64,000 nt of DNA from Paraliobacillus zengyii (GCF_003268595.1 NZ_CP029797.1:2005501-2069500); one strand, 5' to 3'. Positions 9,136 to 18,778 are shown, counted from the stretch's first letter. Notes: generated by a model not told the origin, from the sequence alone. Numbers and translations: made by a program.

Positions 9136-10095
9136 TTATACAGCTACTGGTGCTTTAATTGCTGGATGTGATTGATAATCAACAATTTCTAGATCATCCA
9201 TTTCGATATCAAAAATAGACGATAACGCCGGATTAATTTTTAATGTAGGAAACGCATAAGCTGTTCGATCAAGTTGTGTTTTCACTTGTTCTAGATGATT
9301 AACATAGAGGTGTGTGTCTCCTAATGTATGAATAAAATCACCAACTTCTAAGTTACATTCATGCGCAATTAAGTGTGTAAGCAAAGCATAACTTGCTATA
9401 TTAAACGGAACACCTAGAAAGACATCACCACTCCGTTGATATAATTGGCAAGAAAGTTTACCATCCGCTACGTAAAATTGAAACATGATATGACAAGGTG
9501 GTAATGCCATATTACTTGGAACATCTTCTGGATTCCACGCAGTGACAATATGTCTTCGTGAGTCAGGGTTTTCTTTAATAGCCTTTACTACTTGACGCAA
9601 TTGGTCAATGGTTTCCCCTTGTGACGTTTTCCATGCTCGCCACTGGCTTCCATATACAGAACCTAAATCCCCATATTTTTTTGCAAAAGCATCATCATTT
9701 AAAATGTTATCTTTAAACTTATCCATTTCCGTTTTATATACTTTTGCAAACTCTGGATCATGTTGACTCCGGTTGCCAAAATCGGTCATATCAGGACCTT
9801 CATATGCTTCGCTTTCAATCCATTTTTTAAATGCCCACTCGTTCCAAATATTATTGTTGTGCTTTAATAAATATTGGATATTCGTGTCACCTTTTATAAA
9901 CCAAATTAATTCACTGGCTATTAATCGAAACGGAACGCGCTTCGTTGTTAATAAAGGAAATCCTTCTTGTAATGGAAAACGCATCTGGTGTCCAAATATG
10001 GATAATGTACCTGTTTGTGTTCGATCATTTTTTTTGTTTCCATTTTCTAAAATCATATGACATAAATCGAGATAAGTTTGCTCTCCTGTTGTCAT
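9136..10095 (-). CDS. thyA: Thymidylate synthase (ThyA type)
   Basis: A 319-residue enzyme converting dUMP and methylene-tetrahydrofolate to dTMP and dihydrofolate. The ATG at 10095 ([13 protein letters not shown]) is eight bases after GGAG; an earlier GTG overlaps that site. Motifs: [23 protein letters not shown], the catalytic Cys in [12 protein letters not shown], and [18 protein letters not shown]. The length is the long ThyA form common in Bacillaceae, with an insertion after residue 85. It is the first gene of the thyA-dfrA-yozE-like cluster. Confidence 0.96.
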   Translation of the reverse strand: MTTGEQTYLDLCHMILENGNKKNDRTQTGTLSIFGHQMRFPLQEGFPLLTTKRVPFRLIASELIWFIKGDTNIQYLLKHNNNIWNEWAFKKWIESEAYEGPDMTDFGNRSQHDPEFAKVYKTEMDKFKDNILNDDAFAKKYGDLGSVYGSQWRAWKTSQGETIDQLRQVVKAIKENPDSRRHIVTAWNPEDVPSNMALPPCHIMFQFYVADGKLSCQLYQRSGDVFLGVPFNIASYALLTHLIAHECNLEVGDFIHTLGDTHLYVNHLEQVKTQLDRTAYAFPTLKINPALSSIFDIEMDDLEIVDYQSHPAIKAPVAV

Positions 10096-10238
10096 GATAT
10101 ACACTCCTTTATTTACAAAATTACTAAAATCTTATTGTATCATATTACAAAAACATTTCGTTTTGTATAATAGTACATTTCTTAACCAATTGCATCATAA
10201 TTTACTACGTACAGATAATTTGAAAGGAGGCGTTTTAC

Positions 10239-11312
10239 ATGCTTTCGACTAGTAACATCCAACAAGTCGCAAAACACTCCATGGCTTATGGCTATATGAT
10301 AAGTCAACCTTTCGCCTTTTACGTAGATGCCTATCCGATGATTCAAAATGAAATCTTTCAAAACGAAGACGTAGCTGTTGAGTTTGGTGAACATAATCAA
10401 GCTGTTCGTGTACTGCAAAAAAAATTAAATTACTTATCGTATTACAACAAGGAAATTGATGGAGAATTTGGTATATTTACCGAATATGCACTAAAGAAAT
10501 TACAGATTGAACATGATCTAAGTATAACAGGTAAAACTGATCAACAAACAATTAATATCATATTAAGCAGGGAACGCGAAAAATATTTAGCACCTTTAAA
10601 AGACATAGACCAAACGTATTATCTAGGTGAAACTGGAGAAGCAATAAAGAGCATCCAACAGGCATTATACTATTTTGGTTATTATAAAGATTCATTAGAT
10701 GGCATTTTCGGTCCAAAGACTAATCAAGCACTGATGTATTTTCAAGAAGACAATGGATTAGAAGTAAGGCAAGAAATCAATCAAGAAACCATACAAACAC
10801 TTCAACAAAAAGAAACCGAAGCAAAGACTGCTGCTATAGAGGTTGCTGTTGAAGTGAAAACAAATCAAGAAAAAAGTGTAAAAGAAGACAATGCTACACC
10901 AAAAGAAAGCGTAGTCGTCCCTAAAAAAGAGACAAATCAATCAGTTGATATCAACCAGTTAATTACTACAGCAAAACAGTATAGAGGAACAACCTATTTA
11001 TGGGGCGGGACGTCACCTAGCGGATTTGATTGTAGCGGTTATATTCAATATGTATTTCAGCAAATTGGTATATCTATTCCAAGAACTGTTTCTGAAATAT
11101 GGAATATGTCAGTACCGGTGGAACAACGTTCAATTGGTGACTTAGTCTTTTTTGAAACCTATAAATCAGGACCATCACATATGGGAATATACCTAGGCAA
11201 TAATCAATTTATACATGCTGGCGAATCAAATGGTGTAGAAATTAGCGATTTAGGTATTAGTTACTGGCAAGAAAGGTATATTGGAACAAAGCGCATGGCT
11301 GTGGAAAAATAA
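10239..11312 (+). CDS. Secreted cell-wall endopeptidase: two PG-binding domains plus NlpC/P60
   Basis: A 357-residue peptidoglycan hydrolase. Two PG_binding_1 repeats (about 50-110 and 130-185) each carry the LQ..L..L.YY....DG.FG pattern. A Lys/Glu/Thr-rich linker leads to a C-terminal NlpC/P60 domain (about 235-355) with catalytic Cys near 264 (GFDCSGY), His in SHMGIYLG and His in FIHAG. It should cut gamma-D-glutamyl-diamino-acid bonds. The N-terminus (KHSMAYGYMISQPFAFYVDA) looks like a weak signal peptide with cleavage after VDA. The start follows GAAAGGAGG. It is divergent from thyA and ends at a terminator. Confidence 0.9.
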   Translation: MLSTSNIQQVAKHSMAYGYMISQPFAFYVDAYPMIQNEIFQNEDVAVEFGEHNQAVRVLQKKLNYLSYYNKEIDGEFGIFTEYALKKLQIEHDLSITGKTDQQTINIILSREREKYLAPLKDIDQTYYLGETGEAIKSIQQALYYFGYYKDSLDGIFGPKTNQALMYFQEDNGLEVRQEINQETIQTLQQKETEAKTAAIEVAVEVKTNQEKSVKEDNATPKESVVVPKKETNQSVDINQLITTAKQYRGTTYLWGGTSPSGFDCSGYIQYVFQQIGISIPRTVSEIWNMSVPVEQRSIGDLVFFETYKSGPSHMGIYLGNNQFIHAGESNGVEISDLGISYWQERYIGTKRMAVEK

Positions 11313-11329
11313 CTACTAAAATTGGTGAA

Positions 11330-11369
11330 GCAAGCGGAAAGCTAATGGATCCACCGCTTGCCTTTTTAT
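11330..11369 (+). terminator. Rho-independent terminator after the NlpC/P60 gene
   Basis: Perfect arms GCAAGCGG and CCGCTTGC with a 16-base loop, followed by CTTTTTA on the plus strand. It sits between two converging genes. Confidence 0.9.
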
Positions 11370-11983
11370 TAATGATATGCATCACTGTTCCACTCGTTAT
11401 AAAAAATAGAAAGAAAATGTTCCATATATGTATGGCGTTCGATCGCTATACGTTTCGCTGTCGGTGTTTTTATTTTGTCCTTTATTAATAATAGTTTATC
11501 GTCAAAATGTTGAATAGTTGCATGTTGTTTTTGTTGTTCATCCTCTGAATGTATGGGACGATTTTTATTGCCACCATAAGCAAATGCTCGTGCAATCCCC
11601 ATTGCCCCGATTGCATCTAAACGATCTGCATCTTGAACGATTTTACCCGCTAAAGATTTTGGATCTTGTCCTTTTCTAAATGAAACAGTAGATATTATCT
11701 CTACGATCGTATTAATCTGATCGTCTGATAGAGAAATAGACGCTAAAAATAGTTTTAACTCTATTATTGCCTTTTCGGGATCTTTCGTTAGTTTATCGTC
11801 TGCAACATCGTGAACCCAACCAGCCAATTCACAGAGAAGTACATCACCATGTTCTTGTTCTGCTAAATACTTCGCCATTTTGGCCACACGTTTCATGTGA
11901 TAATAATCATGTCCGGTGGCATCCGAATGAAACATCTTATAAATGTAAGCCTCTACTTTCGCTATAATAATCTCGTTTTTCAT
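11369..11983 (-). CDS. HD-domain phosphohydrolase (YpgQ-like)
   Basis: A 204-residue soluble metal-dependent phosphohydrolase. The HD signature is GHDYYHMKRV (His25, His29) followed by GWVHDVAD (His58-Asp59), with a downstream VQDADRLDAIGAMGIARAF motif. This pattern matches the B. subtilis YpgQ/YedJ subgroup, some members of which hydrolyse dNTPs or other nucleotides. The substrate here is not proven. The start follows GAGGTGAG. It is 18 bases downstream of the DUF72 gene and probably co-transcribed. Confidence 0.88.
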   Translation of the reverse strand: MKNEIIIAKVEAYIYKMFHSDATGHDYYHMKRVAKMAKYLAEQEHGDVLLCELAGWVHDVADDKLTKDPEKAIIELKLFLASISLSDDQINTIVEIISTVSFRKGQDPKSLAGKIVQDADRLDAIGAMGIARAFAYGGNKNRPIHSEDEQQKQHATIQHFDDKLLLIKDKIKTPTAKRIAIERHTYMEHFLSIFYNEWNSDAYH

Positions 11984-12001
11984 TAATAGCTCACCTCATT
12001 T

Positions 12002-12859
12002 CTATTCGAATAAATCTAATTGTCTCGGATTTAGGTTATCATATGAAATATGTAATAACTGTATTAATTCTTTTGCATTATTACTAGCATCTCCACCGGA
12101 ATTATTATTAAATAAGACCGTGACGGTTTGTGTCATTTTCTCTAATTGTCTTATGTATGTTGCCCATTCTGTTAACTCTTTTGCATTATATTGATAAAGG
12201 TATCGTACATTTCGCCAGTCTTCACCACCACGACCATTGCGATTCCAGCCATGGACATTTTTACCATGCATGCGAATAAGTGCAGTAGTTGGATTGGTAA
12301 TTTCTAAGACAGTCGGAACAGATCCTTCACCAGCTTGTGGTTCATCACAAATCGTATGTATCCAGTCATTCTTCTTAATTAAATCTAATGTAGCTTGTCG
12401 ATGAGCAGCTTCAAACCATGTTTGGTTCCTGAATTCAATTGCTATTGGTTGATTTGGAAGTAGTTGTTTTATTTTTTGCAACTTTTGAATGTGGGCCACG
12501 CGAACATCGAACCAAGGTGGAAATTGAAATAAAATAGCATGTAGCTTAGATGCCTTACTTACTGGTTCAATCGATTCAAGAAATGACTGAAATAATTGCT
12601 TCGCTTCCTGAATCGTTCGTGTTATACGATCATGTCCGGTCATAGATTGATGCGCCTTGATAACAAATTGAAAATGATCTGGTGTCTCAGAAATCCATTT
12701 ATCATAATTTTCTTGCGACTGAATGGCATAAAAAGAACTATCTATCTCCACAACTGGGAAATGTGAACTATACGTTGCTAATTTATTCTTCTTTTTATCT
12801 GCATCTGTATACAAGGTGGTATGATCTCCCCATCCAGTTAAGCCAATTAGTATTGTCAT
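12002..12859 (-). CDS. DUF72 family protein (YunF-like)
   Basis: A 285-residue protein with the start at 12859 (MTILIGLTGWGDH) after GGAGGA; a longer in-frame start lacks a ribosome binding site. The TIM-barrel-like DUF72 family is recognised by the N-terminal GLTGWGDH, VEIDSSFYAI, HAILFQFPPWFDV, IAIEFRNQTWF, ALIRMHGKNVHGWN and the C-terminal VLFNNNSGGDASNNA. No activity is established for the family; nuclease or isomerase roles have been guessed. It precedes the HD-domain gene. Confidence 0.88.
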   Translation of the reverse strand: MTILIGLTGWGDHTTLYTDADKKKNKLATYSSHFPVVEIDSSFYAIQSQENYDKWISETPDHFQFVIKAHQSMTGHDRITRTIQEAKQLFQSFLESIEPVSKASKLHAILFQFPPWFDVRVAHIQKLQKIKQLLPNQPIAIEFRNQTWFEAAHRQATLDLIKKNDWIHTICDEPQAGEGSVPTVLEITNPTTALIRMHGKNVHGWNRNGRGGEDWRNVRYLYQYNAKELTEWATYIRQLEKMTQTVTVLFNNNSGGDASNNAKELIQLLHISYDNLNPRQLDLFE

Positions 12860-13126
12860 ACATGCTCCTCCATTTATTCTGGTGTAACTAACAAGCAAAA
12901 GAAAAAGGCAAAAACTCTCTTTGCTTGAAATTTCACTTTATAGTAAAACGAATTACTTTATTTTACCACATGCAAAAGGGATAGTGTATTCAATTCCTTG
13001 ACTGCTTAAATTGAATAAGCTATATTGAGATCAAGTAGTAGACCGTATTAGATGCATGTATGTAAAGTAGCTTTTTTAGAATTGGATGCACAAATGCTCA
13101 ACGTCTTTAGATAGGGGTGCGTACTA

Positions 13127-13531
13127 ATGATAGAAGTATATGTAGATGGGGCTTCTAGTGGAAATCCTGGACCAAGTGGTGTTGGTATTATTATTAAAAA
13201 CAAACAACACTATTTATCCCAATATTTTTATGTAGGTATTCTTTCTAATCACGAAGCCGAAATACATGCCGTGATCAAAGCACTACAGTTATGCAAAGAT
13301 AATTTCCCAGATCAAATCTTGTCTATACGTTCTGACTCAAAATTAGTCGTAGATATGATTGAAAGAGAGCACACTAAAAATAAAACTTACCAACCCTTAT
13401 TACAGGAAATACTAGCCGAAATTGAAACGTTTCCCCACTGTTTTATTAAATGGATACCAAGTACACAAAATAAAAAGGCAGATCGTCTCGCACGAGAAGC
13501 AATTTTACAATGGAAAAATACAACTACATGA
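13127..13531 (+). CDS. RNase HI-like protein (YpeP-like)
   Basis: A 134-residue RNase H-fold protein. All four carboxylates of the active site appear to be present: Asp7 (VDGASSGNPGPSG), Glu45 (HEAEIHA), Asp70 (RSDSKLV) and Asp119 (KKADRLAREA). It is shorter than E. coli RNase HI and lacks the basic handle, as in the B. subtilis YpeP/YpdQ group, so strong activity on RNA/DNA hybrids is not assured. The start follows a GGGGTG-like site. Its stop overlaps the stop of the converging next gene by eight bases. Confidence 0.88.
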   Translation: MIEVYVDGASSGNPGPSGVGIIIKNKQHYLSQYFYVGILSNHEAEIHAVIKALQLCKDNFPDQILSIRSDSKLVVDMIEREHTKNKTYQPLLQEILAEIETFPHCFIKWIPSTQNKKADRLAREAILQWKNTTT

Positions 13532-13796
13532 TTCCTTTATTCTGAAATTCCTTTATCGCCTGTTTTTCGGTCGTCACCTTTTTCTCTTGTAACAACTCCA
13601 ACAAACTAATATAGAAACTTCCATCAAATTGATGTTGAATTTGGAGCGTCGTTTTTAATGCCATGATGATTAACCAATCATTTGCATTCGTATACTGTTT
13701 ACCAAAATAAATAAATTGCACTTCCTCATCTGTTAATTTGAAACCCTTTTCCCATAATAGTTCAATATAATCTCCAAGCGTTACATTATTCTTCAT
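13524..13796 (-). CDS. Small hypothetical protein, DUF6123-like
   Basis: A 90-residue protein beginning MKNNVTLGDYIELLWEKGF. I choose the ATG at 13796 because it follows GAGGGGATCG; an upstream start adds 11 residues without a site. It is mostly helical, with the phrase EEVQFIYFGKQYTNAND in the middle and no membrane segment or signal. It resembles the Bacillaceae family DUF6123 from memory. Function unknown. It converges with the RNase H-like gene, overlapping by eight bases. Confidence 0.65.
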   Translation of the reverse strand: MKNNVTLGDYIELLWEKGFKLTDEEVQFIYFGKQYTNANDWLIIMALKTTLQIQHQFDGSFYISLLELLQEKKVTTEKQAIKEFQNKGIM

Positions 13797-14064
13797 TCGA
13801 TCCCCTCTTTCAAAAAACCTCACCAACACATTAAAATGGAATCATGACCTTACTAATGACAGCACCTATAGTAAGTATAATACAGTTTTTTGTCGAATAC
13901 TAGATTAATTTTATACGCCATTGCCCATACTGAGACTATCTTTATTTAATTAACAGAATTATTTTAATAATTAAACTAATTATTAATATATTTACATTTC
14001 ATAACAAGCGGAATAAAATAGATAATTAGCATTATATTACATAGATACAGTAGGAGGAAACAAC

Positions 14065-14589
14065 ATGAAGAAATTTTTATTTGCGTTTAGTTTAGTAACA
14101 CTATTAATTATCACTGCTTGTTCATCGGATGAAAACGAAGATGCAACAACAGAAACACAAGAAGAGCAAACAACAGATGAGCAATCCGTGCAAGTTGGGT
14201 TATTAGATGCTCAAGCTGAATTAACAAGTGATGTAGCGCCATACCAACAACAGATTAATGCTTATCAAGCAGCAGCCGCTGATGAAGAAGTAGACGAAGC
14301 AACAGTTCAATCTGCATTAGATGAGGCGAAAACTGCTGCTGAAGAGGCATCTAGCACGCTTGAAGGTTATTCATTAGAAACTGAATTACCAGAAGAACAA
14401 AAAACGCAATATGAAGAAGCTATTGATACTTTGCAAAGCTATTACCAAGAAGTTCAAACTGGTTTAGATGCTGATGAAGTAGATTTAACAACTGCACAAG
14501 CTGCGTGGGATGATTTTCAAGCGGAAATCACTTCACTTTATGAAGCAAATGATTTAATTGCTCCTGATATGGCCTCAGCATTAAGTTAA
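14065..14589 (+). CDS. Putative lipoprotein, acidic helical
   Basis: A 174-residue exported protein. The N-terminus MKKFLFAFSLVTLLIITACSS is a lipoprotein signal peptide with lipobox ITAC, so Cys19 should be lipid-anchored outside the membrane. The mature part begins with a short Glu/Thr/Asp-rich spacer. It then forms long Ala/Glu/Gln-rich helices (QQQINAYQAAAADEEVDEA, DEAKTAAEEASSTLEGY). It is strongly acidic, as expected in a halotolerant host. No known family is recognised. The start follows AGGAGG and a terminator follows the stop. Confidence 0.8.
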   Translation: MKKFLFAFSLVTLLIITACSSDENEDATTETQEEQTTDEQSVQVGLLDAQAELTSDVAPYQQQINAYQAAAADEEVDEATVQSALDEAKTAAEEASSTLEGYSLETELPEEQKTQYEEAIDTLQSYYQEVQTGLDADEVDLTTAQAAWDDFQAEITSLYEANDLIAPDMASALS

Positions 14590-14596
14590 TAGAATC

Positions 14597-14632
14597 AAAA
14601 AGGATTATGAGAATTTCTCATAATCCTTTTTT
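14597..14632. terminator. Bidirectional terminator
   Basis: A perfect hairpin with arms AAAAAGGATTATGAGAA and TTCTCATAATCCTTTTT, T-runs on both strands. It serves the plus-strand lipoprotein gene and the minus-strand P450 pseudogene, whose last codon it touches. Confidence 0.92.
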
Positions 14633-15907
14633 ATACGCATTTTATGTTTTTTATTACCAATTTACTTTCTGGTAAACTTGGCATTTTAACCATACTTAAA
14701 CTTAAATCTTGTTTAGGTACCTCATAGTCTATTTGATGGATTAAAAATTTTAGACTTACTTTCATAATATCTAGTGTTATCCATTCACCTGCACAGCGAT
14801 GACCAAGGTCAAATTCTCCTCCACCTTGAGGAATAAAATCAAATGGACTACCTTTCCATTCATGAAAACGTTCTGGCTGAAATGAATATGGATTCTCCCA
14901 AATTTTCGGATCATGGTTTGTACCATATAAATCTAATAGTGTAAGTGTTCCTTCTTCAAATGAAAAACCGTTCCAGGTGAAATCTTTTTTTACTCTTGCT
15001 GCTGCAAATGGGAAAAACGGATAAAATCTGCGCACTTCTTGTATGAACCATTGGTGATCTTTATCTTTTCCAGATTCTAGTTTTGCTACTTCATTCGGAA
15101 ATTGATGTATCGCAAGCCCTGTTAAACATACATAAACAGATATCGCTACTATAGGCCGTAATAAATTCAATAATTCTACTGCAACAGTTTTTTTGTCAAG
15201 TAAATTTCCCTCAAGATCTTTATGCCATGAGAATGTGTATAATGCACGATCAGGTGAAACGGCAAGTTGTTCATTAGTACATTCTCAATCAGGTCCTCTA
15301 GCCATTTCTCAGCACTAGCACGGGCTTTTCTGCCTTTCCAATGCTTTGGCCCAATAGCTGCTGCTGATTCAAACATATCTGCTAGCTGTTCAGCTCTTTT
15401 TGCTAGATCACGTTCCGGTAATGGCACTCCTGTCCATGCACAAGCAACCTTTGTCATTACTTGTTTCGCTTCTTCATACAGAATAATTTCCTTTTCACTT
15501 TCCCAATTCTTAGCCGCTTGTTTCCACTGTTTTTTGGTTATATTAGAAATTTCCTCAAGCGCATCTTTTGTCATCAATGACATGAACATAGCTTTTCTAT
15601 GCCGATGTTCTTCTCCATCTAAGCCCTGCACACCACCCTGACCAAATAGTGTCTTCTTCAGACGTTTCGGAGCAGCATCACTTCTTCTAAAATAGTTCGT
15701 ATCATAAAAAAGCGTTGCGCTCTCTTTACCTGATAAACAAATTGCATCCTGAGCTAGTAATTTCGTTTTAAAAACGTTTGTATCATAACGATCACGTCTA
15801 TTTAGAATAAAGTGATACCCTTCTTTTAACAGCGCTATGCTATGATCCAATCCACCTTCGACTGGCATGGTTCTTCTTTCTCCCATATCCTCTTGTTCCT
15901 CCCTCAT
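14631..15907 (-). pseudogene. Frameshifted CYP152-type fatty-acid peroxygenase (cytochrome P450)
   Basis: Two adjacent reading frames together encode one protein like B. subtilis CYP152A1 (YbdT), which hydroxylates long-chain fatty acids with hydrogen peroxide. The N-terminal part has DHSIALLKEGYHFI and LFGQGGVQGLDGEEHRHRKAM. The C-terminal part has LLRPIVAIS, with the Arg that takes the place of the usual acid-alcohol pair. It also has [16 protein letters not shown] and the haem ligand Cys in GHRCAGE. The frame changes near 15277-15281, where one base appears missing in GTACTAATGAA; past this point the other frame continues as [16 protein letters not shown]. Restoring one base gives about 425 residues, close to the family length of 417. 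Everything else looks intact, so this is a recent mutation or a sequencing error. Confidence 0.88.
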
Positions 15908-16224
15908 AATACATTTAGTTATTATATATACTTACCTTGCGCTATAAAATTAAACATTTTGATATGAAAATCACTTACTTTTTAAGTAATGCATAGATAA
16001 CTAACTATAACCTCTAATTTAGATATGTATGAAATAAGAAATAATACTGTTTCGAGGTTGTGGTAAATAATATTTTGACTATATTAATAGTGTGAATTCA
16101 TTACAAAAGGAGTCGTATTTGTATTAGAAGAAGGAATTATTATAATTACTAAACTTTTACATTTTTAAATTGATTAACAGACTTTTAGTGTGATATGTTG
16201 TGAGTGCAAGAAAGGAATGATCAA
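15908..16224. other. Intergenic stretch between P450 pseudogene and lipoprotein gene
   Basis: About 317 AT-rich bases between two diverging genes, so promoters for both should lie here. A TTGACT at about 16075 could be a -35 element but no convincing -10 is spaced correctly. No RNA gene or coding remnant was recognised. Confidence 0.5.
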
Positions 16225-16890
16225 ATGAATAAATTCACAAAAATGTTTATTTGCAACATAACTCTACTAATGCTCTTTGGTTGTACAAGCGGGATGAACG
16301 AAGAATCAAATACAGATTCTTCAGTGAAGGACTCTGCTTTACAATATGAAGAGGAAATTGACGATAATACAGAAGACATCAACCTACAAGGCACAGAGGT
16401 AAATGAATCGGCGCCTACAACTAAAACAGAAGAAGATATGAATAGCGATTCAGGCAAAGAATCTTCAGAAGAAACAGAAAGTGATGAGCAAAATGAAGAA
16501 TTATCAAGCTATTCTTCTGAAGAAATTGAATATGCTCGGGTTTGGTTACAACTTGGAATGATTAAAGACGTAGAAGGATTGTATGTTCGACATATACAGG
16601 CAGGCGAATTAGTGAATCCTAACGATGATACTAGTGTTAAATATCCAGAAGATGTTATACAACTATCAGGTGGGCGCCTAGTGGCTGGTTCGGTAACTTA
16701 CAGTAGTAATGGGGATGGCACAATTAATGTATACAGTGTTCCATTACGTTGGGATTCCTCTCCAGATTTAGAAGAAGGCGTGATGCGAGAAGTAACAGAA
16801 GATATGATTAATAATCTAAAACTAGTTTATGTTGACACAGGTGACAATAAAGAAATCATAAATCTTATTGACGTAATAATTATTCAATAA
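16225..16890 (+). CDS. Putative lipoprotein with acidic linker
   Basis: A 221-residue protein. The ATG at 16225 follows AAAGGA; an upstream start adds seven residues. The signal MNKFTKMFICNITLLMLFGC ends in lipobox LFGC, so Cys20 should be lipidated. A Ser/Glu/Asp-rich linker of about 80 residues follows. The C-terminal domain (about 95-221) contains EEIEYARVWLQLG and IQLSGGRLVAGSVTYSSNGDG, then a beta-rich end. The domain resembles secreted Bacillaceae proteins of unknown function; I cannot assign a family. A terminator follows. Confidence 0.8.
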   Translation: MNKFTKMFICNITLLMLFGCTSGMNEESNTDSSVKDSALQYEEEIDDNTEDINLQGTEVNESAPTTKTEEDMNSDSGKESSEETESDEQNEELSSYSSEEIEYARVWLQLGMIKDVEGLYVRHIQAGELVNPNDDTSVKYPEDVIQLSGGRLVAGSVTYSSNGDGTINVYSVPLRWDSSPDLEEGVMREVTEDMINNLKLVYVDTGDNKEIINLIDVIIIQ

Positions 16891-16937
16891 TCTGAATTAG
16901 TCGTTTTATAATAGAGAAATTAGCAGAAATGGAAGCA

Positions 16938-16973
16938 GACAAAAAACAGTCTCAATTGAGAACGTTTTTTGTC
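16938..16973. terminator. Bidirectional terminator
   Basis: Hairpin with outer arms GACAAAAAAC and GTTTTTTGTC and an inner TCTCAATTGAGA palindrome. It lies between a plus-strand lipoprotein gene and the end of a minus-strand gene, and can serve both. Confidence 0.85.
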
Positions 16974-16975
16974 GG

Positions 16976-17446
16976 TTACTTATCTATCAGCATATGAATT
17001 TCTTCTTGAATATCTTCTATTTCTTCAAAATATTCCTTTTCTGATTTGTTGTTTTGAAAAGATTCTTCTGTAATTTCAATTGCCTCATCTACTAAATCCG
17101 CAACTGATTCAGGCACTTCATCTAGTGCTTTAAAATGCTTTAAATAAGAATTTGCAACTCTTATTCTATGATTTTTAAAATCATCTTCTTGATAAATAGA
17201 TTTTTGTTCATCGAATTTTTCTTGTGTTATTTCACTTTCAATGTAGCCTTCAAACGAACTATATTCTGGTTTTGATAATATATTTGAACTATTATCTTCA
17301 ACAGTGTCAATTTCCTTATTTAGTTTTAATTCATAAGAACTGTCAGCTTCTACCTTAACCCTATCAGCGTTAGAATTCTCTGCATATGTGATACCAAATA
17401 CCAATACAACTAACAACGTAAATAAACCTATAAACGTTCTTTTCAT
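16976..17446 (-). CDS. Secreted hypothetical protein
   Basis: A 156-residue protein with an N-terminal signal peptide (MKRTFIGLFTLLVVLVFGITYAENS), likely cleaved after TYA. The start at 17446 follows AAGGGG. The mature part is acidic and rich in Glu, Asp and Ser, ending in a predicted helix with EEIEDIQEEIHMLIDK. No lipobox, catalytic motif or known domain was recognised. It is 54 bases downstream of a YcxB-like gene in the same direction, so the two may be co-transcribed. Confidence 0.7.
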   Translation of the reverse strand: MKRTFIGLFTLLVVLVFGITYAENSNADRVKVEADSSYELKLNKEIDTVEDNSSNILSKPEYSSFEGYIESEITQEKFDEQKSIYQEDDFKNHRIRVANSYLKHFKALDEVPESVADLVDEAIEITEESFQNNKSEKEYFEEIEDIQEEIHMLIDK

Positions 17447-17500
17447 CAAACCATCCCCTTATTTTTTGAAGGAACCTATCAATTTACTCATTAACATAAT

Positions 17501-18040
17501 TTATTCTACACTCACTTTTTCCAAATTTAAACCAGTATTCTTGATATATTGATGAATTCGAGTATTATATTCATTTATTTCCTCATCCGTAAAATTAACG
17601 GGATAGTTTTTAATTACAAACAACTGAGGAGTTCCAGAAATTAACAAGAAATATCTTCTTGCATCTTCTTTGGCCATTGTAATCGATGACCATTCCGTTT
17701 TGGTTATTAAATCACTATACTCTCTTATAAACTTATCTTCAGAAATAGTAAGTTTACACTCTCCATCTAAATATTTATTTTTAGCAACTTTTTTTTTCAC
17801 AAATTTGACTAAAGCTCTTTTATAAACATATTTACTACCTACGAAATACATGATAAGAGTAAAAAGTATAATATAACGCCAAAATTGAACACCCACTAGC
17901 GATGTTGCAAGTACTAAATATAAGATACTTATAAACAAACCACATATTATCTTGTTCTTTTTATAATTCGGGAATTTATCAGCAAACTCTTTATATATCG
18001 CTATCAAATCCTCTTGGTCCACTTTAAAATATGCAATCAT
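17501..18040 (-). CDS. YcxB-like membrane protein
   Basis: A 179-residue protein with two adjacent transmembrane helices (about 33-50 and 55-72). A C-terminal cytoplasmic domain has the pattern LTISEDKFIREYSDLITKTEWSSI, then RRYFLLISG and a final IKNYPV. The W-x-x-(I/V) followed by RYFLLI is the signature of the YcxB-like C-terminal domain. The function of the family is unknown. Two paralogues lie at 29343-29894 and 29933-30520. Confidence 0.78.
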   Translation of the reverse strand: MIAYFKVDQEDLIAIYKEFADKFPNYKKNKIICGLFISILYLVLATSLVGVQFWRYIILFTLIMYFVGSKYVYKRALVKFVKKKVAKNKYLDGECKLTISEDKFIREYSDLITKTEWSSITMAKEDARRYFLLISGTPQLFVIKNYPVNFTDEEINEYNTRIHQYIKNTGLNLEKVSVE

Positions 18041-18133
18041 ACAACTTCACTTCCTATATTTTCAATTATAAATTATCTACTAAATCACTAGTTTAATATC
18101 AGCTTACTTCTTCTATTAAAAAACAATTAAAGT

Positions 18134-18226
18134 TTAATTTACAACGACATCTAGTTTTGAAATAATATGTTCACTTAACTTTTTAAAAACAAGCGCATGT
18201 GCTTCTGAATTACCTAGATTTGTCAT
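18134..18226 (-). CDS. Possible 30-residue peptide or gene remnant coupled to NUDIX gene
   Basis: A short frame MTNLGNSEAHALVFKKLSEH... of 30 residues. Its ATG overlaps the last base of the NUDIX stop codon, in the arrangement TGATG that allows translational coupling. No independent ribosome binding site is seen. It could be a real small peptide or the start of a gene whose 3' part was lost. Low confidence. Confidence 0.3.
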   Translation of the reverse strand: MTNLGNSEAHALVFKKLSEHIISKLDVVVN

Positions 18227-18723
18227 CACAGAACTTTGCTAAATGTTTTAAAAAATATTTTAAGTAATGTAGTTCTCATAGGTGAAACGGTAATTGCTTC
18301 TTGTATTAATATGTCTTTATAGCTCAAGTACTTGCTTAGTTGTTTTCTTCTATTAGGAATCATAAATAAAGGTAATCTATTAGGACTAAACCATTTTACC
18401 TTTTCTGTTTCAGGACCATCTTTAATTGGTTTACCACCTTTTAATTCTCCTAAGAATATATGTTGCATATCATCATATTGAGGTTGATAATATTCCCCAA
18501 CTTTCTTCTTGATTTTAATAATGTATCCTGTCTCTTCCTTAGTTTCTCTTATAGCGCACTGTTCTATTGACTCTTCTTTTTCCAAAGTTCCTCCTGGAAA
18601 GTCCCACACAGGGTAGTCCTTTCGCTTCGCCAATAATACATTTCCATCTTTGTTAAAAACTATAGTGAAGCAACCCGAACTTTTACTCAAATTAATCATC
18701 CTCTTTTTAAAAAATATCCCCAT
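18226..18723 (-). CDS. NUDIX hydrolase
   Basis: A 165-residue pyrophosphohydrolase. The full Nudix box is visible: GGTLEKEESIEQCAIRETKE then ETGY, fitting G-x5-E-x7-REUxEExGU. N-terminal strands contain FTIVFNKDGNVLLAKRKDY and WDFPGG. It should cleave a nucleoside diphosphate linked to another group; the substrate is not predictable. The start may be the ATG at 18723 or an internal ATG at 18699; neither has a well-spaced ribosome binding site. Confidence 0.88.
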   Translation of the reverse strand: MGIFFKKRMINLSKSSGCFTIVFNKDGNVLLAKRKDYPVWDFPGGTLEKEESIEQCAIRETKEETGYIIKIKKKVGEYYQPQYDDMQHIFLGELKGGKPIKDGPETEKVKWFSPNRLPLFMIPNRRKQLSKYLSYKDILIQEAITVSPMRTTLLKIFFKTFSKVL

Positions 18724-18778
18724 CTAAATTATACTTTAAGTAGGGCAATTTGGTAGTTAATTACCTTAATTTTAAAAA

